Positions 16,883-24,996 of a DNA stretch of 64,000 nucleotides are shown here, piece by piece. Each line of letters opens with the position of its first letter. Position 1 is the first letter of the stretch. The stretch lies in NCBI RefSeq assembly GCF_001611795.1, contig NZ_CP015098.1, positions 7,688,001 to 7,752,000 of the forward strand, written 5' to 3'. The translations under genes and the position numbers were made by a program. The notes under the pieces are model-generated. The model worked only from the letters and a program-made list of their open reading frames with translations, had not been told where the DNA came from and made no database searches. Source of the stretch: Streptomyces qaidamensis. GTDB lineage: Bacteria > Actinomycetota > Actinomycetes > Streptomycetales > Streptomycetaceae.

Positions 16883-18207
16883 CACTGCGCCGGAACTCCC
16901 GCGGACGCCTCGACGGAGCGTCCGGGGGCCCCGCCCCTGGAGGCATTGCCTGTGGGGTCCATGGTGGCGTCGCGCGTGGGGCCCATGATGGCGTCGCGCG
17001 TGGGGCCCATGATGGCGTCGCGCGTGGGGCCCATGATGGCGTCGCCAGTGGGTCCCAGGACGGCGTAGCCAGTGACACCGACGGTGGCCTCGTCGGTGGT
17101 GCCCACGGTGCCCTTGCCGGTGGCGCCCGCGGCGATGTCGCCGGTGGTGCTGGCGGTGGTGCTACCGCCCGTGGCGTCGCCAGTGTTACCGCCCGTGGCC
17201 TTGTCAGTGGCACCGCCGGTCGCATCGCCGACGGCACGGCCCCCTGCCCAGGCGCAGGCCGCTCACGGCCTCGCCGCGCCTGGGCCGAACTCCTCCGTCT
17301 GCCAGCCCTGTTCAGCGTCCCTGGGGACGCCCTGGCCGGCGCGGCCGCCGCCGGTTCGGCACCCGGTCCCCGCACCCTGCTCGCCATCGGCTCCTCCCTC
17401 TGCCTCTACGAAGCCGGCATGGCCCTCAACGACTGGGCTGACCGCGACCTCGACGCCGTCGAACGCCCGCACCGCCCCTTGCCCTCCGGCCGCGTCCGGC
17501 CCGCCGCCGCACTCACGGCGGCCTGCGCCCTCACCGGCGCCGGACTGGCCCTGGCCGCGCGTGCGGGGCGCCCCGCGCTGGCCGTCGCCGCGCCCCTGGC
17601 GGCAACCGTCTGGGCGTACGACCTCGGCCTGAAGCACACGCCCGCCGGACCCGTGGCCATGGGCGCCGCCCGCGGCCTCGACCTGCTCCTGGGAGCCGCT
17701 GCCACGACGGGCGATGCCCGCCCGGCCCTGCCCTCAGCGGCCCTCCTCGGCACCCACACCCTGGCCGTCACCACGGTCTCCCGCCAGGAGGCCCGGGGCG
17801 GCTCACCGCTGGCCCCCTTGGCGGCCCTCGCGACGACGGCCCTGCTGACCCGACAGGTGACGCGTCGCTCCGCCCCGCCGACGAGAGGCCGCCGGCCGGA
17901 GACTGGGACCGCCCAGCGGCTGACGGGTCCCCGTTGGCCGGCCCGGCACCCCGGGCAGGAGTCCGCGACGCTGCTCACCACCGCCCTCGGAGCCGCCTAC
18001 GCGGCGACGGCCGCCCGGCCCTACTTCCACGCCGCCCTGAATCCCTCACCCCCTCTCACCCAACGCGCTGTCGGCGCCGGCATCCGCGCCACCATCCCCC
18101 TCCAGGCCACCCTTGCTGCCCGCTCCCGGGGCACCGCCACCGCCCTCCTCATCGCGGCCCTGGCCCCGCTCGGAGCGAGGTTCGCGAAGAAGGTGAGCGT
18201 CACATGA
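16879..18207 (+). CDS. UbiA family prenyltransferase-like protein (EboC-like)
   Basis: A 442-residue protein if started at GTG 16879, which overlaps the preceding stop. The first about 125 residues are low-complexity and repetitive (octapeptide GVARGAHD three times, then diverged copies rich in G, V, A) and look like an insertion or extension. The family domain follows: RRAWAELLRLPALFSVPGDALAGA, then the prenyl-diphosphate motif YEAGMALNDWADRDLDAVERPHRPLPSGRV (NDxxDRDxD), several membrane helices, and a degenerate second aspartate region (WAYDLGLKHTPAGPVAMGAARGLDLLLGA). UbiA proteins attach prenyl chains to polar acceptors in the membrane; EboC is the ebo member. An alternative start inside the repeats would remove most of the extension. 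ATGA overlap with the next gene. Confidence 0.85.
   Translation: MTLRRNSRGRLDGASGGPAPGGIACGVHGGVARGAHDGVARGAHDGVARGAHDGVASGSQDGVASDTDGGLVGGAHGALAGGARGDVAGGAGGGATARGVASVTARGLVSGTAGRIADGTAPCPGAGRSRPRRAWAELLRLPALFSVPGDALAGAAAAGSAPGPRTLLAIGSSLCLYEAGMALNDWADRDLDAVERPHRPLPSGRVRPAAALTAACALTGAGLALAARAGRPALAVAAPLAATVWAYDLGLKHTPAGPVAMGAARGLDLLLGAAATTGDARPALPSAALLGTHTLAVTTVSRQEARGGSPLAPLAALATTALLTRQVTRRSAPPTRGRRPETGTAQRLTGPRWPARHPGQESATLLTTALGAAYAATAARPYFHAALNPSPPLTQRAVGAGIRATIPLQATLAARSRGTATALLIAALAPLGARFAKKVSVT
16966..17085 (+). repeat. 24-bp in-frame tandem repeat inside the EboC-like gene
   Basis: Three identical 24-bp units (starting 16966, 16990, 17014) followed by two diverged units (17038, 17062). 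Each encodes the octapeptide GVARGAHD or a variant (GVASGSQD, GVASDTDG). Further G/V-rich degenerate sequence continues to about 17240. The period is a multiple of three, so copy-number change keeps the frame. Confidence 0.9.
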
Positions 18208-19376
18208 GCCCCGAAGCCCGGACGTCGGAGACCAGCGAGGCCAGGGCCTCACACGCAACCCGGGCTGTCTCTCCCACCAGCCCCACCCAGGGCGCTTCCT
18301 CCTCCTCCGAGCCCAGCGCTCGGGCTGCTGCCTCGCCCGCTTCGACCCACCGGCCTCAAGGGGCGCGGGGAACTGCGCGAACAGCCCCCGCCGGCCCGCA
18401 GCCGGATGCCGCCACCACTACCGCCCCGCCGGGCACCCTCCCTTCCCTCCGCTTCGGCTACGGCACCAACGGTCTCGCCGATCTCCGGCTCGACGACGCC
18501 CTCTCGCTCCTCGCCGACCTCGGCTACGACGGCGTCGGACTGACCCTCGACCACATGCACCTCGACCCGCTCGCCCCCGACCTCGCCGCCCGCACCCGAC
18601 GGGTCGCAGCGCGGCTGGACGCCCTCGGGCTGGGCGTCACCGTCGAGACGGGTGCCCGCTATGTGCTCGACCCCCGCCGCAAGCACGGCCCGTCCCTACT
18701 GGACCCCGATCCCGACGACCGGGCCCGCCGCACCGACCTGCTCACCCGGGCCGTCCGGGTCGCCGCCGACCTCGGCGCGCACGCGGTGCACTGCTTCAGC
18801 GGGATCGTGCCGGAGGGAACCGACACCGACACCGCTTGGAAGCGCCTCGCCGAGTCCCTCGCGCCCGTCCTGGACGCCGCCGCCTCCGCAGGCACCCCGC
18901 TCGCCGTCGAACCCGAGCCGGGCCACCTCCTCGCCACCCTGGCCGACTTCCACCACCTCCGCCGTGCCCTGGGTGACCCCGAACCCCTCGGCCTCACCCT
19001 GGACATCGGCCACTGTCAGTGCCTCGAACCGCTCTCTCCCGCCGACTGCGTGCGGGCAGCCGCCCCCTGGCTGCGGCACGTCCAGATCGAGGACATGCGG
19101 CGCGGTGTCCACGAACACCTCCCGTTCGGCGAGGGGGAGATCGACTTCCCGCCCGTCCTCGCGGCCCTCGCCACCACCGGTTACCAGGGCCTGACCGTCG
19201 TCGAACTGCCCCGCCACTCCCATGCCGGCCCTCACTACGCCGCGCACTCCCTGCCGTTCCTCCGCCACGCCGAGCGGACGGCGGCCACCGTGCCGTCCGG
19301 TCCCGCTGAGGCCTTCCAGCAGACCGCGCCACCCCACGGCGCTCCCTCCACCGCCCCTGAAGGGAGCAGCAGATGA
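18204..19376 (+). CDS. Sugar phosphate isomerase/epimerase-like TIM barrel protein in ebo-type operon
   Basis: A 390-residue protein with ATGA overlap to the UbiA-like gene. Residues 1 to about 85 are disordered (rich in S, T, A and P). The AP_endonuc_2/xylose-isomerase-like domain starts at LRFGYGTNGLADLRLDDALSLLADLGYDGVGLTLDHMHLD and continues with VTVETGARYVLDPRRKHGPSLLDPD, TPLAVEPEPGHLLATLADF, LGLTLDIGHCQCLE, LRHVQIEDMRRGVHEHLPFGEGEIDF and GLTVVELPRHSHAGPHYA. Glu, Asp/His, His and Glu metal ligands are present in expected order. The substrate is unknown. It lies between EboC-like and EboA and is co-translated with both; in this operon it might act before or after the inositol-phosphate-synthase-like protein. 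The C-terminal about 35 residues are again low-complexity. Confidence 0.82.
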   Translation: MSPEARTSETSEARASHATRAVSPTSPTQGASSSSEPSARAAASPASTHRPQGARGTARTAPAGPQPDAATTTAPPGTLPSLRFGYGTNGLADLRLDDALSLLADLGYDGVGLTLDHMHLDPLAPDLAARTRRVAARLDALGLGVTVETGARYVLDPRRKHGPSLLDPDPDDRARRTDLLTRAVRVAADLGAHAVHCFSGIVPEGTDTDTAWKRLAESLAPVLDAAASAGTPLAVEPEPGHLLATLADFHHLRRALGDPEPLGLTLDIGHCQCLEPLSPADCVRAAAPWLRHVQIEDMRRGVHEHLPFGEGEIDFPPVLAALATTGYQGLTVVELPRHSHAGPHYAAHSLPFLRHAERTAATVPSGPAEAFQQTAPPHGAPSTAPEGSSR

Positions 19377-20128
19377 GCCACCCCCGCACCACTCCCACGG
19401 CGAGAACCGAGAGCGCCCAGGACACTCCGAGCGCCAGAACCCGCGCCGGCGAACCCATCCCTGGCACCGTCTCCACCTCCACCCGCCCCTCGCTCACAGA
19501 CCTCCGCCACCACCTCACCACCCAGCTGGACCCACCCGCCCGCACCTGGCTCGACCACGCCCTCGACGAGGCGGCCGCCCACCCCGGCCTCCACGGACCC
19601 ATCTCCGTATGGGAGCTGCGGCTCGCCGAAGCCGGCCGACGCTGCGGTCCCGCACACGCCGACGCGGCACGGGTCCTGATCCTCGACGCGGCCCGCGCCG
19701 GCACCGACGCGCTGACCCGGGTGTACTTCCAGGGCACCGCCGACGAGCGCCGAGCCGTGCTGCACGCCCTGCCCCACCTCGTCTCCGGCCCGGGAGCCCT
19801 CCCGCTGATCGAGGACGCCCTGCGCACCAACGACACCCGGCTCCTCAGCGCCGCCGTCGGCCCCTACGCCGCCCGGCACCTGGCGGCCCACGCCTGGCGT
19901 CATGCCGTGCTGAAGTGCCTGTTCACCGGCGTCCCCGTCGACCACGTGGCGGACCTGCCCCGGCGCGCCTCCGGCGACGGCGAACTCGCCCGCATGCTGG
20001 CCGACTACGCCGCCGAACGCACCGCCGCCGGCCGCTCCGTCCCCGAGGACCTGTACCGCGTCCTGGACCTGACCGAGTCCGTCACCCCGGCCCCCGGCAC
20101 GGACCACCCCCACGGCAAGGAATCCTGA
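19373..20128 (+). CDS. eboA: EboA domain-containing protein
   Basis: A 251-residue protein whose start overlaps the previous stop (ATGA). After a disordered N-terminus (about 1-40) comes an all-helical domain. The segment YAARHLAAHAWRHAVLKCLFTGVPVDHVADLPRRA near the C-terminus is the recognisable EboA signature, preceded by DERRAVLHALPHL and LPLIEDALRTNDTRLLSAAVGP. No enzymatic motif is known for the family. The ebo gene set has been linked in cyanobacteria to moving a scytonemin precursor to the periplasm, and in pseudomonads to a grazer-repelling trait; the molecular role of EboA is undefined. The following eboB starts within its stop codon (TGATG). Confidence 0.85.
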   Translation: MSHPRTTPTARTESAQDTPSARTRAGEPIPGTVSTSTRPSLTDLRHHLTTQLDPPARTWLDHALDEAAAHPGLHGPISVWELRLAEAGRRCGPAHADAARVLILDAARAGTDALTRVYFQGTADERRAVLHALPHLVSGPGALPLIEDALRTNDTRLLSAAVGPYAARHLAAHAWRHAVLKCLFTGVPVDHVADLPRRASGDGELARMLADYAAERTAAGRSVPEDLYRVLDLTESVTPAPGTDHPHGKES

Positions 20129-21039
20129 TGCGCATCTTCGACCCCCACATCCACATGACGTCCCGGACCACCGACGACTACGAGGCCATGTACGCCGCCG
20201 GTGTGCGTGCCGTCGTCGAGCCTTCCTTCTGGCTGGGCCAGCCCCGGACCTCGCCCGCCTCCTTCCGCGACTACTTCGACTCGCTCCTCGGCTGGGAGCC
20301 CTTCCGCGCAGCGCAGTACGGCATCGCCCACCACTGCACGATCGCCCTCAATCCCAAGGAGGCGAACGACCCGCGCTGCGCGCCCGTCCTCGACGAGCTG
20401 CCCCGTTATCTCGTCAAGGACAACGTCGTGGCGGTCGGGGAGATCGGCTATGACTCCATGACCCCCGCGGAGGACACCGCCCTCGCCGCGCAATTGCAGC
20501 TCGCGGCCGACCACGGACTGCCCGCCCTCGTGCACACCCCCCACCGCGACAAGCTCGCCGGGCTGCGTCGCACCCTCGACGTCGTCCGGGAGTCCGCCTT
20601 GCCCGCGGACCGCGTCCTGGTCGACCACCTCAACGAGACCACCGTCAAGGAGGCCAGGGACAGCGGCTGCTGGCTGGGCTTCTCCGTCTATCCCGACACC
20701 AAGATGGACGAGGAACGCATGCTCGCGATCCTGCGCTCCCACGGGACGGAACAGGTCCTGGTGAACTCCGCCGCCGACTGGGGAAAGAGCGACCCCCTCA
20801 AGACCCGCAAGGTCGGCGACCTGATGCTGGCCGAGGGCTTCGACGAGGACGACGTCGACCAGGTGCTGTGGCGCAACCCCGTCGCCTTCTACGGGCTCAG
20901 CGGCCGCCTGAATCTGGACGTCACCGGCACGGAGGCCACCCACGAAGGCAACTCCGTCCTGCGTGGTGCCCCGCGGGATCCGCACGAGCCGGTCACCGGC
21001 CCCGGCACGCCGGCCCGCGTGACCCCCGCGGAGGCGTGA
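20128..21039 (+). CDS. eboB: TatD family metal-dependent hydrolase (EboB)
   Basis: A 303-residue TIM-barrel hydrolase starting in the TGATG overlap with eboA. Metal ligands are visible: DPHIHM near the N-terminus (residues about 4-9), VGEIGYDSM (Glu), LVHTPHRDK (His), VLVDHLNETTV (His), and VLVNSAADWGKSD (Asp). The canonical TatD DHPxL-type ending is altered in the way seen in EboB proteins. TatD enzymes hydrolyse phosphodiesters or amide-like bonds with two metals; the ebo member's substrate is unknown. The C-terminal about 40 residues are a flexible tail. eboE follows after 3 bp. Confidence 0.85.
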   Translation: MRIFDPHIHMTSRTTDDYEAMYAAGVRAVVEPSFWLGQPRTSPASFRDYFDSLLGWEPFRAAQYGIAHHCTIALNPKEANDPRCAPVLDELPRYLVKDNVVAVGEIGYDSMTPAEDTALAAQLQLAADHGLPALVHTPHRDKLAGLRRTLDVVRESALPADRVLVDHLNETTVKEARDSGCWLGFSVYPDTKMDEERMLAILRSHGTEQVLVNSAADWGKSDPLKTRKVGDLMLAEGFDEDDVDQVLWRNPVAFYGLSGRLNLDVTGTEATHEGNSVLRGAPRDPHEPVTGPGTPARVTPAEA

Positions 21040-21042
21040 ACC

Positions 21043-22212
21043 ATGCGCTTCCGCCACCCCGACGGCTCCACCGTCCACCTCGCCTACTGCACCAACGTCC
21101 ACCCCGCCGAAACCCTCGACGGCGTCCTCGCCCAGCTCCGTGACCACTGCGAACCCGTCCGCCGCCGCCTGGGCCGCGACCGGCTCGGCATCGGGCTGTG
21201 GCTGGCGAAGGACGCCGCCCACGCCCTCGTCACCGACCCCTCCGCACTGCGCAGGCTGCGCACGGAGCTGGACCGGCGCGGCCTTGAGGTCGTCACCCTC
21301 AACGGCTTCCCCTATGAGGGCTTCGGGGCCGAGGAGGTCAAGTACCGCGTCTACAAGCCGGACTGGGCCGACCCGGAACGCCTCGACCACACGAGCGCCC
21401 TGGCCCGCGTCCTCGCCGGGCTCCTCCCCGACGACGTCACCGACGGGACCATCTCCACGCTGCCCCTCGCCTGGCGCACCGCGTACGACGACGAGCGCGC
21501 GGACACCGCCCGCACCGCCCTGCGCACCCTCGCCGAACGCCTCGACGCCATAGAGGAGCTGACCGGCCGCTCCATCCGCGTCGGCCTGGAACCGGAACCG
21601 GGCTGCGTCGTCGAGACCACCCGCGACGCCATCGCCCCGCTCACCGCGATCGGCCACGACCGTATCGGCATCTGCGTCGACACCTGCCATCTCGCCACCT
21701 CCTTCGAAGACCCGCACGCCGCCTTCGACGCCCTCACCGAGGCGCGCGTCCGCGTCGTCAAATCCCAGCTCTCCGCCGCCCTGCACGCCGAACACCCCCA
21801 TCTCCCCGAGGGCCGCGATGCCCTCGCCGCCTTCGCCGAACCCCGCTTCCTGCACCAGACCCGCACCGCCACGGCGGCCGGTCTGCGCGCCACGGACGAC
21901 CTCGACGAAGCCCTCACCGGACACGCCCTGCCGGACGCCTCACCCTGGCGCGCCCACTTCCACGTCCCGCTGCACGCGGCCCCCGCCGCACCTCTCACCT
22001 CCACCCTCCCGGTCCTGAAATCCGCACTGACCCGGCTCGTCGGCGGCCCGGCCCCGCTCACCCGCCACCTGGAGGTCGAGACCTACACCTGGCAGGCCCT
22101 TCCGCCCGAGTCCCGCCCCAGGAGCCGCACCCAGCTCGCCGAGGGCATCGCCGCCGAACTCACCCTCGCCCGCGACCTGCTGACCGACCTCGGCCTGAAG
22201 GAGCTGCCATGA
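21043..22212 (+). CDS. eboE: EboE-like metabolite traffic protein (xylose isomerase-like TIM barrel)
   Basis: A 389-residue protein. The start VHLAYCTNVHPAETLDGVLAQL, then GLWLAKDAAHALVTDPSALRRLRTELDRRGLEVVTLNGFPYEGFGAEEVKYRVYKPDWADPERLDHTSALARVLAGLLP are the recognised EboE N-terminal features. The core has RVGLEPEPGCVVETTRDAI, GICVDTCHLATSFEDPHAAFDAL and VKSQLSAALHAEHP, with metal-ligand-type Glu, Asp and His. The C-terminal half contains FHVPLHAAP and LEVETYTWQALP. The family belongs to the sugar-isomerase TIM barrels, but its chemistry is not known. Overlaps eboF by 4 bp. Confidence 0.85.
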   Translation: MRFRHPDGSTVHLAYCTNVHPAETLDGVLAQLRDHCEPVRRRLGRDRLGIGLWLAKDAAHALVTDPSALRRLRTELDRRGLEVVTLNGFPYEGFGAEEVKYRVYKPDWADPERLDHTSALARVLAGLLPDDVTDGTISTLPLAWRTAYDDERADTARTALRTLAERLDAIEELTGRSIRVGLEPEPGCVVETTRDAIAPLTAIGHDRIGICVDTCHLATSFEDPHAAFDALTEARVRVVKSQLSAALHAEHPHLPEGRDALAAFAEPRFLHQTRTATAAGLRATDDLDEALTGHALPDASPWRAHFHVPLHAAPAAPLTSTLPVLKSALTRLVGGPAPLTRHLEVETYTWQALPPESRPRSRTQLAEGIAAELTLARDLLTDLGLKELP

Positions 22213-23642
22213 GCACCGGCCCCCATGAGCACCCGGGCCCTGCCGCCACGCTCCCGGCCGCCACGGACCGCCCCACCCCGCCCCTCGTCCTCGACGTCGT
22301 CGGCCTCACCCCCCGTCTCATCGACCACATGCCCCATCTCAAGACGCTCGGCCAGTCCGGCTCCCGCGCCCCGCTGGGCACCGTCCTGCCCGCCGTCACC
22401 TGCGCAGCCCAGTCCACGTTCCTCACCGGCACCATGCCCTCGGAGCACGGCATCGTCGGCAACGGCTGGTACTTCCGCGAACTCGGTGACGTCCTCCTGT
22501 GGCGCCAGCACAACGGGCTCGTGGCCGGCGACAAGCTCTGGGACGCCGCCCGCCGCGCCCACCCCGGCTACACCGTCGCGAACATCTGCTGGTGGTACGC
22601 CATGGGCGCGGACACCGACATCACCGTCACCCCCCGTCCGGTCTACTACGCCGACGGACGCAAGGAACCCGACTGCTACACCCGGCCGGCCGCACTGCAC
22701 GACGAACTCACCGACATGTTCGGCACATTCCCCCTGTTCCACTTCTGGGGGCCCGGAGCCGACCTCGTCTCCAGCCGGTGGATCATCGACGCAACCCGCC
22801 ACATCATCCGCACCCGGCACCCCGACCTGACGCTCTGTTACCTCCCTCATCTCGACTACGACCTGCAGCGGTTCGGCCCCGACGACCCGCGCTCCCTGAA
22901 GGCGGCCGCCGACCTGGACGCCGCCCTGGCCCCGCTGCTCGACGACGCCCGCGCCGAAGGCCGTACCGTCGTCGCACTGTCCGAGTACGGCATCACCCGT
23001 GTGAACCGGCACGTCGACATCAACCGTGCCCTGCGCAGGGCCGGTCTGCTGGAGGTGCACACACAGGACGGGATGGAGTACCTCGACCCGATGGCGTCCC
23101 GCGCCTTCGCGGTCGCCGACCACCAGATCGCCCATGTCTACGTGCGCCGCCCCGAGGACCTCGACGCCACCAGGGCCGCACTCGACGGCCTGCCCGGCAT
23201 CGCTCAACTCCTGGACGACGAGGGCAAGAAGAGCCATCATCTCGACCATCCGCGCGCCGGCGAGCTCGTCGCCGTGGCGGAACCCGACGCCTGGTTCACG
23301 TACTACTACTGGCTCGACGACGACCGCGCGCCCGACTTCGCGCAACTCGTCGAGATCCACCGCAAACCCGGCTACGACCCGGTCGAACTCTTCATGGATC
23401 CCCTCGACCCGTATGTCAAGGTCAAGGCGGCCACCGCACTGGCGCGCAAGAAGCTCGGCATGCGCTACCGCATGGCGGTCGTGCCGCTGGACCCCTCACC
23501 TATTCGCGGCAGCCACGGCCGCCTTCCGGCGAGCGACGACGACGGTCCGCTCCTCATCTGCTCCACCCCCCGTGCTGTCGGCGACCGCGTCGCGGCCACC
23601 GATGTGAAGTCACTGCTGCTCCGACTCGCCGGTCTCGCCTGA
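22209..23642 (+). CDS. eboF: EboF-like alkaline phosphatase / nucleotide pyrophosphatase family protein
   Basis: A 477-residue protein of the type I phosphodiesterase/nucleotide pyrophosphatase fold, overlapping eboE by ATGA. After a short Ala/Pro-rich N-terminus: LVLDVVGLTPRLIDHMPHL (first metal Asp), VLPAVTCAAQSTFLTGTMPSEHGIVGNGWYF with the likely nucleophilic Thr in AVTC, LPHLDYDLQRFGPD (Asp/His ligands), and VVALSEYGIT, where most relatives have SDHG. The SEYG variant means one metal site differs from typical phosphodiesterases, or that this subfamily uses other ligands. EboF proteins are usual last members of ebo operons. An 81-bp gap follows before a Tat-exported TIM barrel gene. Confidence 0.85.
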   Translation: MSTGPHEHPGPAATLPAATDRPTPPLVLDVVGLTPRLIDHMPHLKTLGQSGSRAPLGTVLPAVTCAAQSTFLTGTMPSEHGIVGNGWYFRELGDVLLWRQHNGLVAGDKLWDAARRAHPGYTVANICWWYAMGADTDITVTPRPVYYADGRKEPDCYTRPAALHDELTDMFGTFPLFHFWGPGADLVSSRWIIDATRHIIRTRHPDLTLCYLPHLDYDLQRFGPDDPRSLKAAADLDAALAPLLDDARAEGRTVVALSEYGITRVNRHVDINRALRRAGLLEVHTQDGMEYLDPMASRAFAVADHQIAHVYVRRPEDLDATRAALDGLPGIAQLLDDEGKKSHHLDHPRAGELVAVAEPDAWFTYYYWLDDDRAPDFAQLVEIHRKPGYDPVELFMDPLDPYVKVKAATALARKKLGMRYRMAVVPLDPSPIRGSHGRLPASDDDGPLLICSTPRAVGDRVAATDVKSLLLRLAGLA

Positions 23643-23723
23643 GGTCACAGCCCTCAGTACCGACTGGTCACAAGTGAAGCACTCACCACTGACAACGCCC
23701 CGCGATCACGAGGAGTTCCACGC

Positions 23724-24776
23724 ATGAGCCGCTTCTCCCAGCCCGACCCCGAACTCGGCCACCGCCTCAGCAGACGAGGCATGCTCGGCGTGGCCGCCGG
23801 TGCCACAGCCGCTGCCCTGCTCGGCGCCGCGGCCCCCGGGACCGCCGCCGCCGCGACGGCATCCACCGGCACCGCGTCCGGCGCCAAGGGCCGGGGCCGC
23901 CCCGTCCTGCCGCCCGGCCGCCTCGGCATCCAGCTGTACAGCCTGCGCGACAAGGTCTCCACCCTCGGCTTCGGCCCCGTCTTCGCCGAACTGGAGCGAT
24001 ACGGCTACGACGAGGTCGAGTTCGCCGGCTACACGCAGGGCTCGGCGGGCCCCATCACCCTCGCCCAGCTCAAGCGGCTGGCCCGCAACCACGGCCTCAA
24101 CCCGATCGGCAGCCACGTCGGCTACTACTCCTCCGACCCGGGCGCCTACACGTTCGCCCAGAACCTCACCAAGGTCCTCGACGACGCCCAGGCCCTCGGC
24201 CTCCGGCACATCGGCACGGCCGCCGGCCCGTTCCGCTACGGCTCGACCGTCGACGCCTGGAAGCGCGCCGCCGAGGACTTCAACACGTACGGCGCGGCGG
24301 CGAAGGCCCGGGGCATGAAGTTCTACCAGCACAACCACTCCGAGGAGTTCTCCTTCGCCACCGACAACCCCAAGATCCGCCTCTACGACATCCTGCTCAA
24401 GGAGACCGACCCCGACCTCGTGTACCTGGAGATGGACATCTACTGGGCGTACGTCGGCCAGTTCCGCTTCTCCACGCGGCCCGACGGCACGCCCGCGCCC
24501 TTCGAACCGCTGAACTACGTCCTGCGACAGCCCGACCGCTACCCGCTCTTCCACGTGAAGGACGGCGAGAGCGACCCGTCGAACCCGTACGGCTACCGCA
24601 TGACCGACGTCGGCGACGGCGACATCGACTACCAGCGGTTCATCTCCGCCGTGACCCGGCTGCGCGGCCACCGCATGGCCCACCACTGGCAGGCCGAGCA
24701 CGACAACCCGGCCGAGTCCTTCACGTTCGCGCGCCGCTCCAGCGCGCACCTGCATTCCCTGAGGGAGAAGTGCTGA
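23724..24776 (+). CDS. Tat-exported sugar phosphate isomerase/epimerase-like protein
   Basis: A 350-residue protein; ATG 23724 follows GAGGAG. The N-terminus has LSRRGMLGVAAGATAAALLGAAAPGTAAAA, a twin-arginine signal with a probable AxA cleavage site near residue 45. The mature part is an AP_endonuc_2 TIM barrel: GRLGIQLYSLRDKVSTLGFGPVFAELERYGYDEVEFAGY, GSHVGYYSSDP, GMKFYQHNHSEEFSF, DPDLVYLEMDIYWAYVGQ and YPLFHVKDGESDP. Such secreted members occur with ThuA and DUF1080 proteins in 3-keto-sugar pathways, so it could serve either the ebo-type operon just upstream (81 bp) or the extracellular sugar-oxidation system at 11.9 kb. Its stop codon lies inside a large palindrome. Confidence 0.85.
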   Translation: MSRFSQPDPELGHRLSRRGMLGVAAGATAAALLGAAAPGTAAAATASTGTASGAKGRGRPVLPPGRLGIQLYSLRDKVSTLGFGPVFAELERYGYDEVEFAGYTQGSAGPITLAQLKRLARNHGLNPIGSHVGYYSSDPGAYTFAQNLTKVLDDAQALGLRHIGTAAGPFRYGSTVDAWKRAAEDFNTYGAAAKARGMKFYQHNHSEEFSFATDNPKIRLYDILLKETDPDLVYLEMDIYWAYVGQFRFSTRPDGTPAPFEPLNYVLRQPDRYPLFHVKDGESDPSNPYGYRMTDVGDGDIDYQRFISAVTRLRGHRMAHHWQAEHDNPAESFTFARRSSAHLHSLREKC

Positions 24777-24847
24777 CGACCTCCCGAACGTGAGGAGGCC
24801 CTTCCCCGGCCGGGGAAGGGCCTCCTCACGTTCGGGAGGTCGTCAGC
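24772..24847. terminator. Perfect 76-bp palindrome, probable bidirectional terminator
   Basis: Two 38-bp arms pair perfectly with no loop, centred between 24809 and 24810 (central CCCCGGCCGGGG). The left end includes the TGA stop of the isomerase gene. It lies between converging genes (isomerase on +, OFA transporter on -), the usual place for a shared terminator, but the length and perfection are extreme. Confidence 0.75.
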
Positions 24848-24996
24848 CCGCGGGCCGCACCCGGCCCGGGACGACCCCGAGCGTCCTGCCGAGGCGGTGG
24901 ACGAGGGGGTGGCTGTCGGTCGTTCGACGACGGGGACGGTGTACGGCGGCGGACGGTGCGAAAGGACTGCGTGCAGCGGTCGGATCCGACGTCATG

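Noticed and set aside
12113..16885. 1590-codon minus-strand open frame opposite the five-domain secreted gene and the inositol-phosphate-synthase-like gene
   Set aside because: The product is V/G/D/A/H-rich low-complexity with no motif; it is a GC-frame artefact of two real plus-strand genes.
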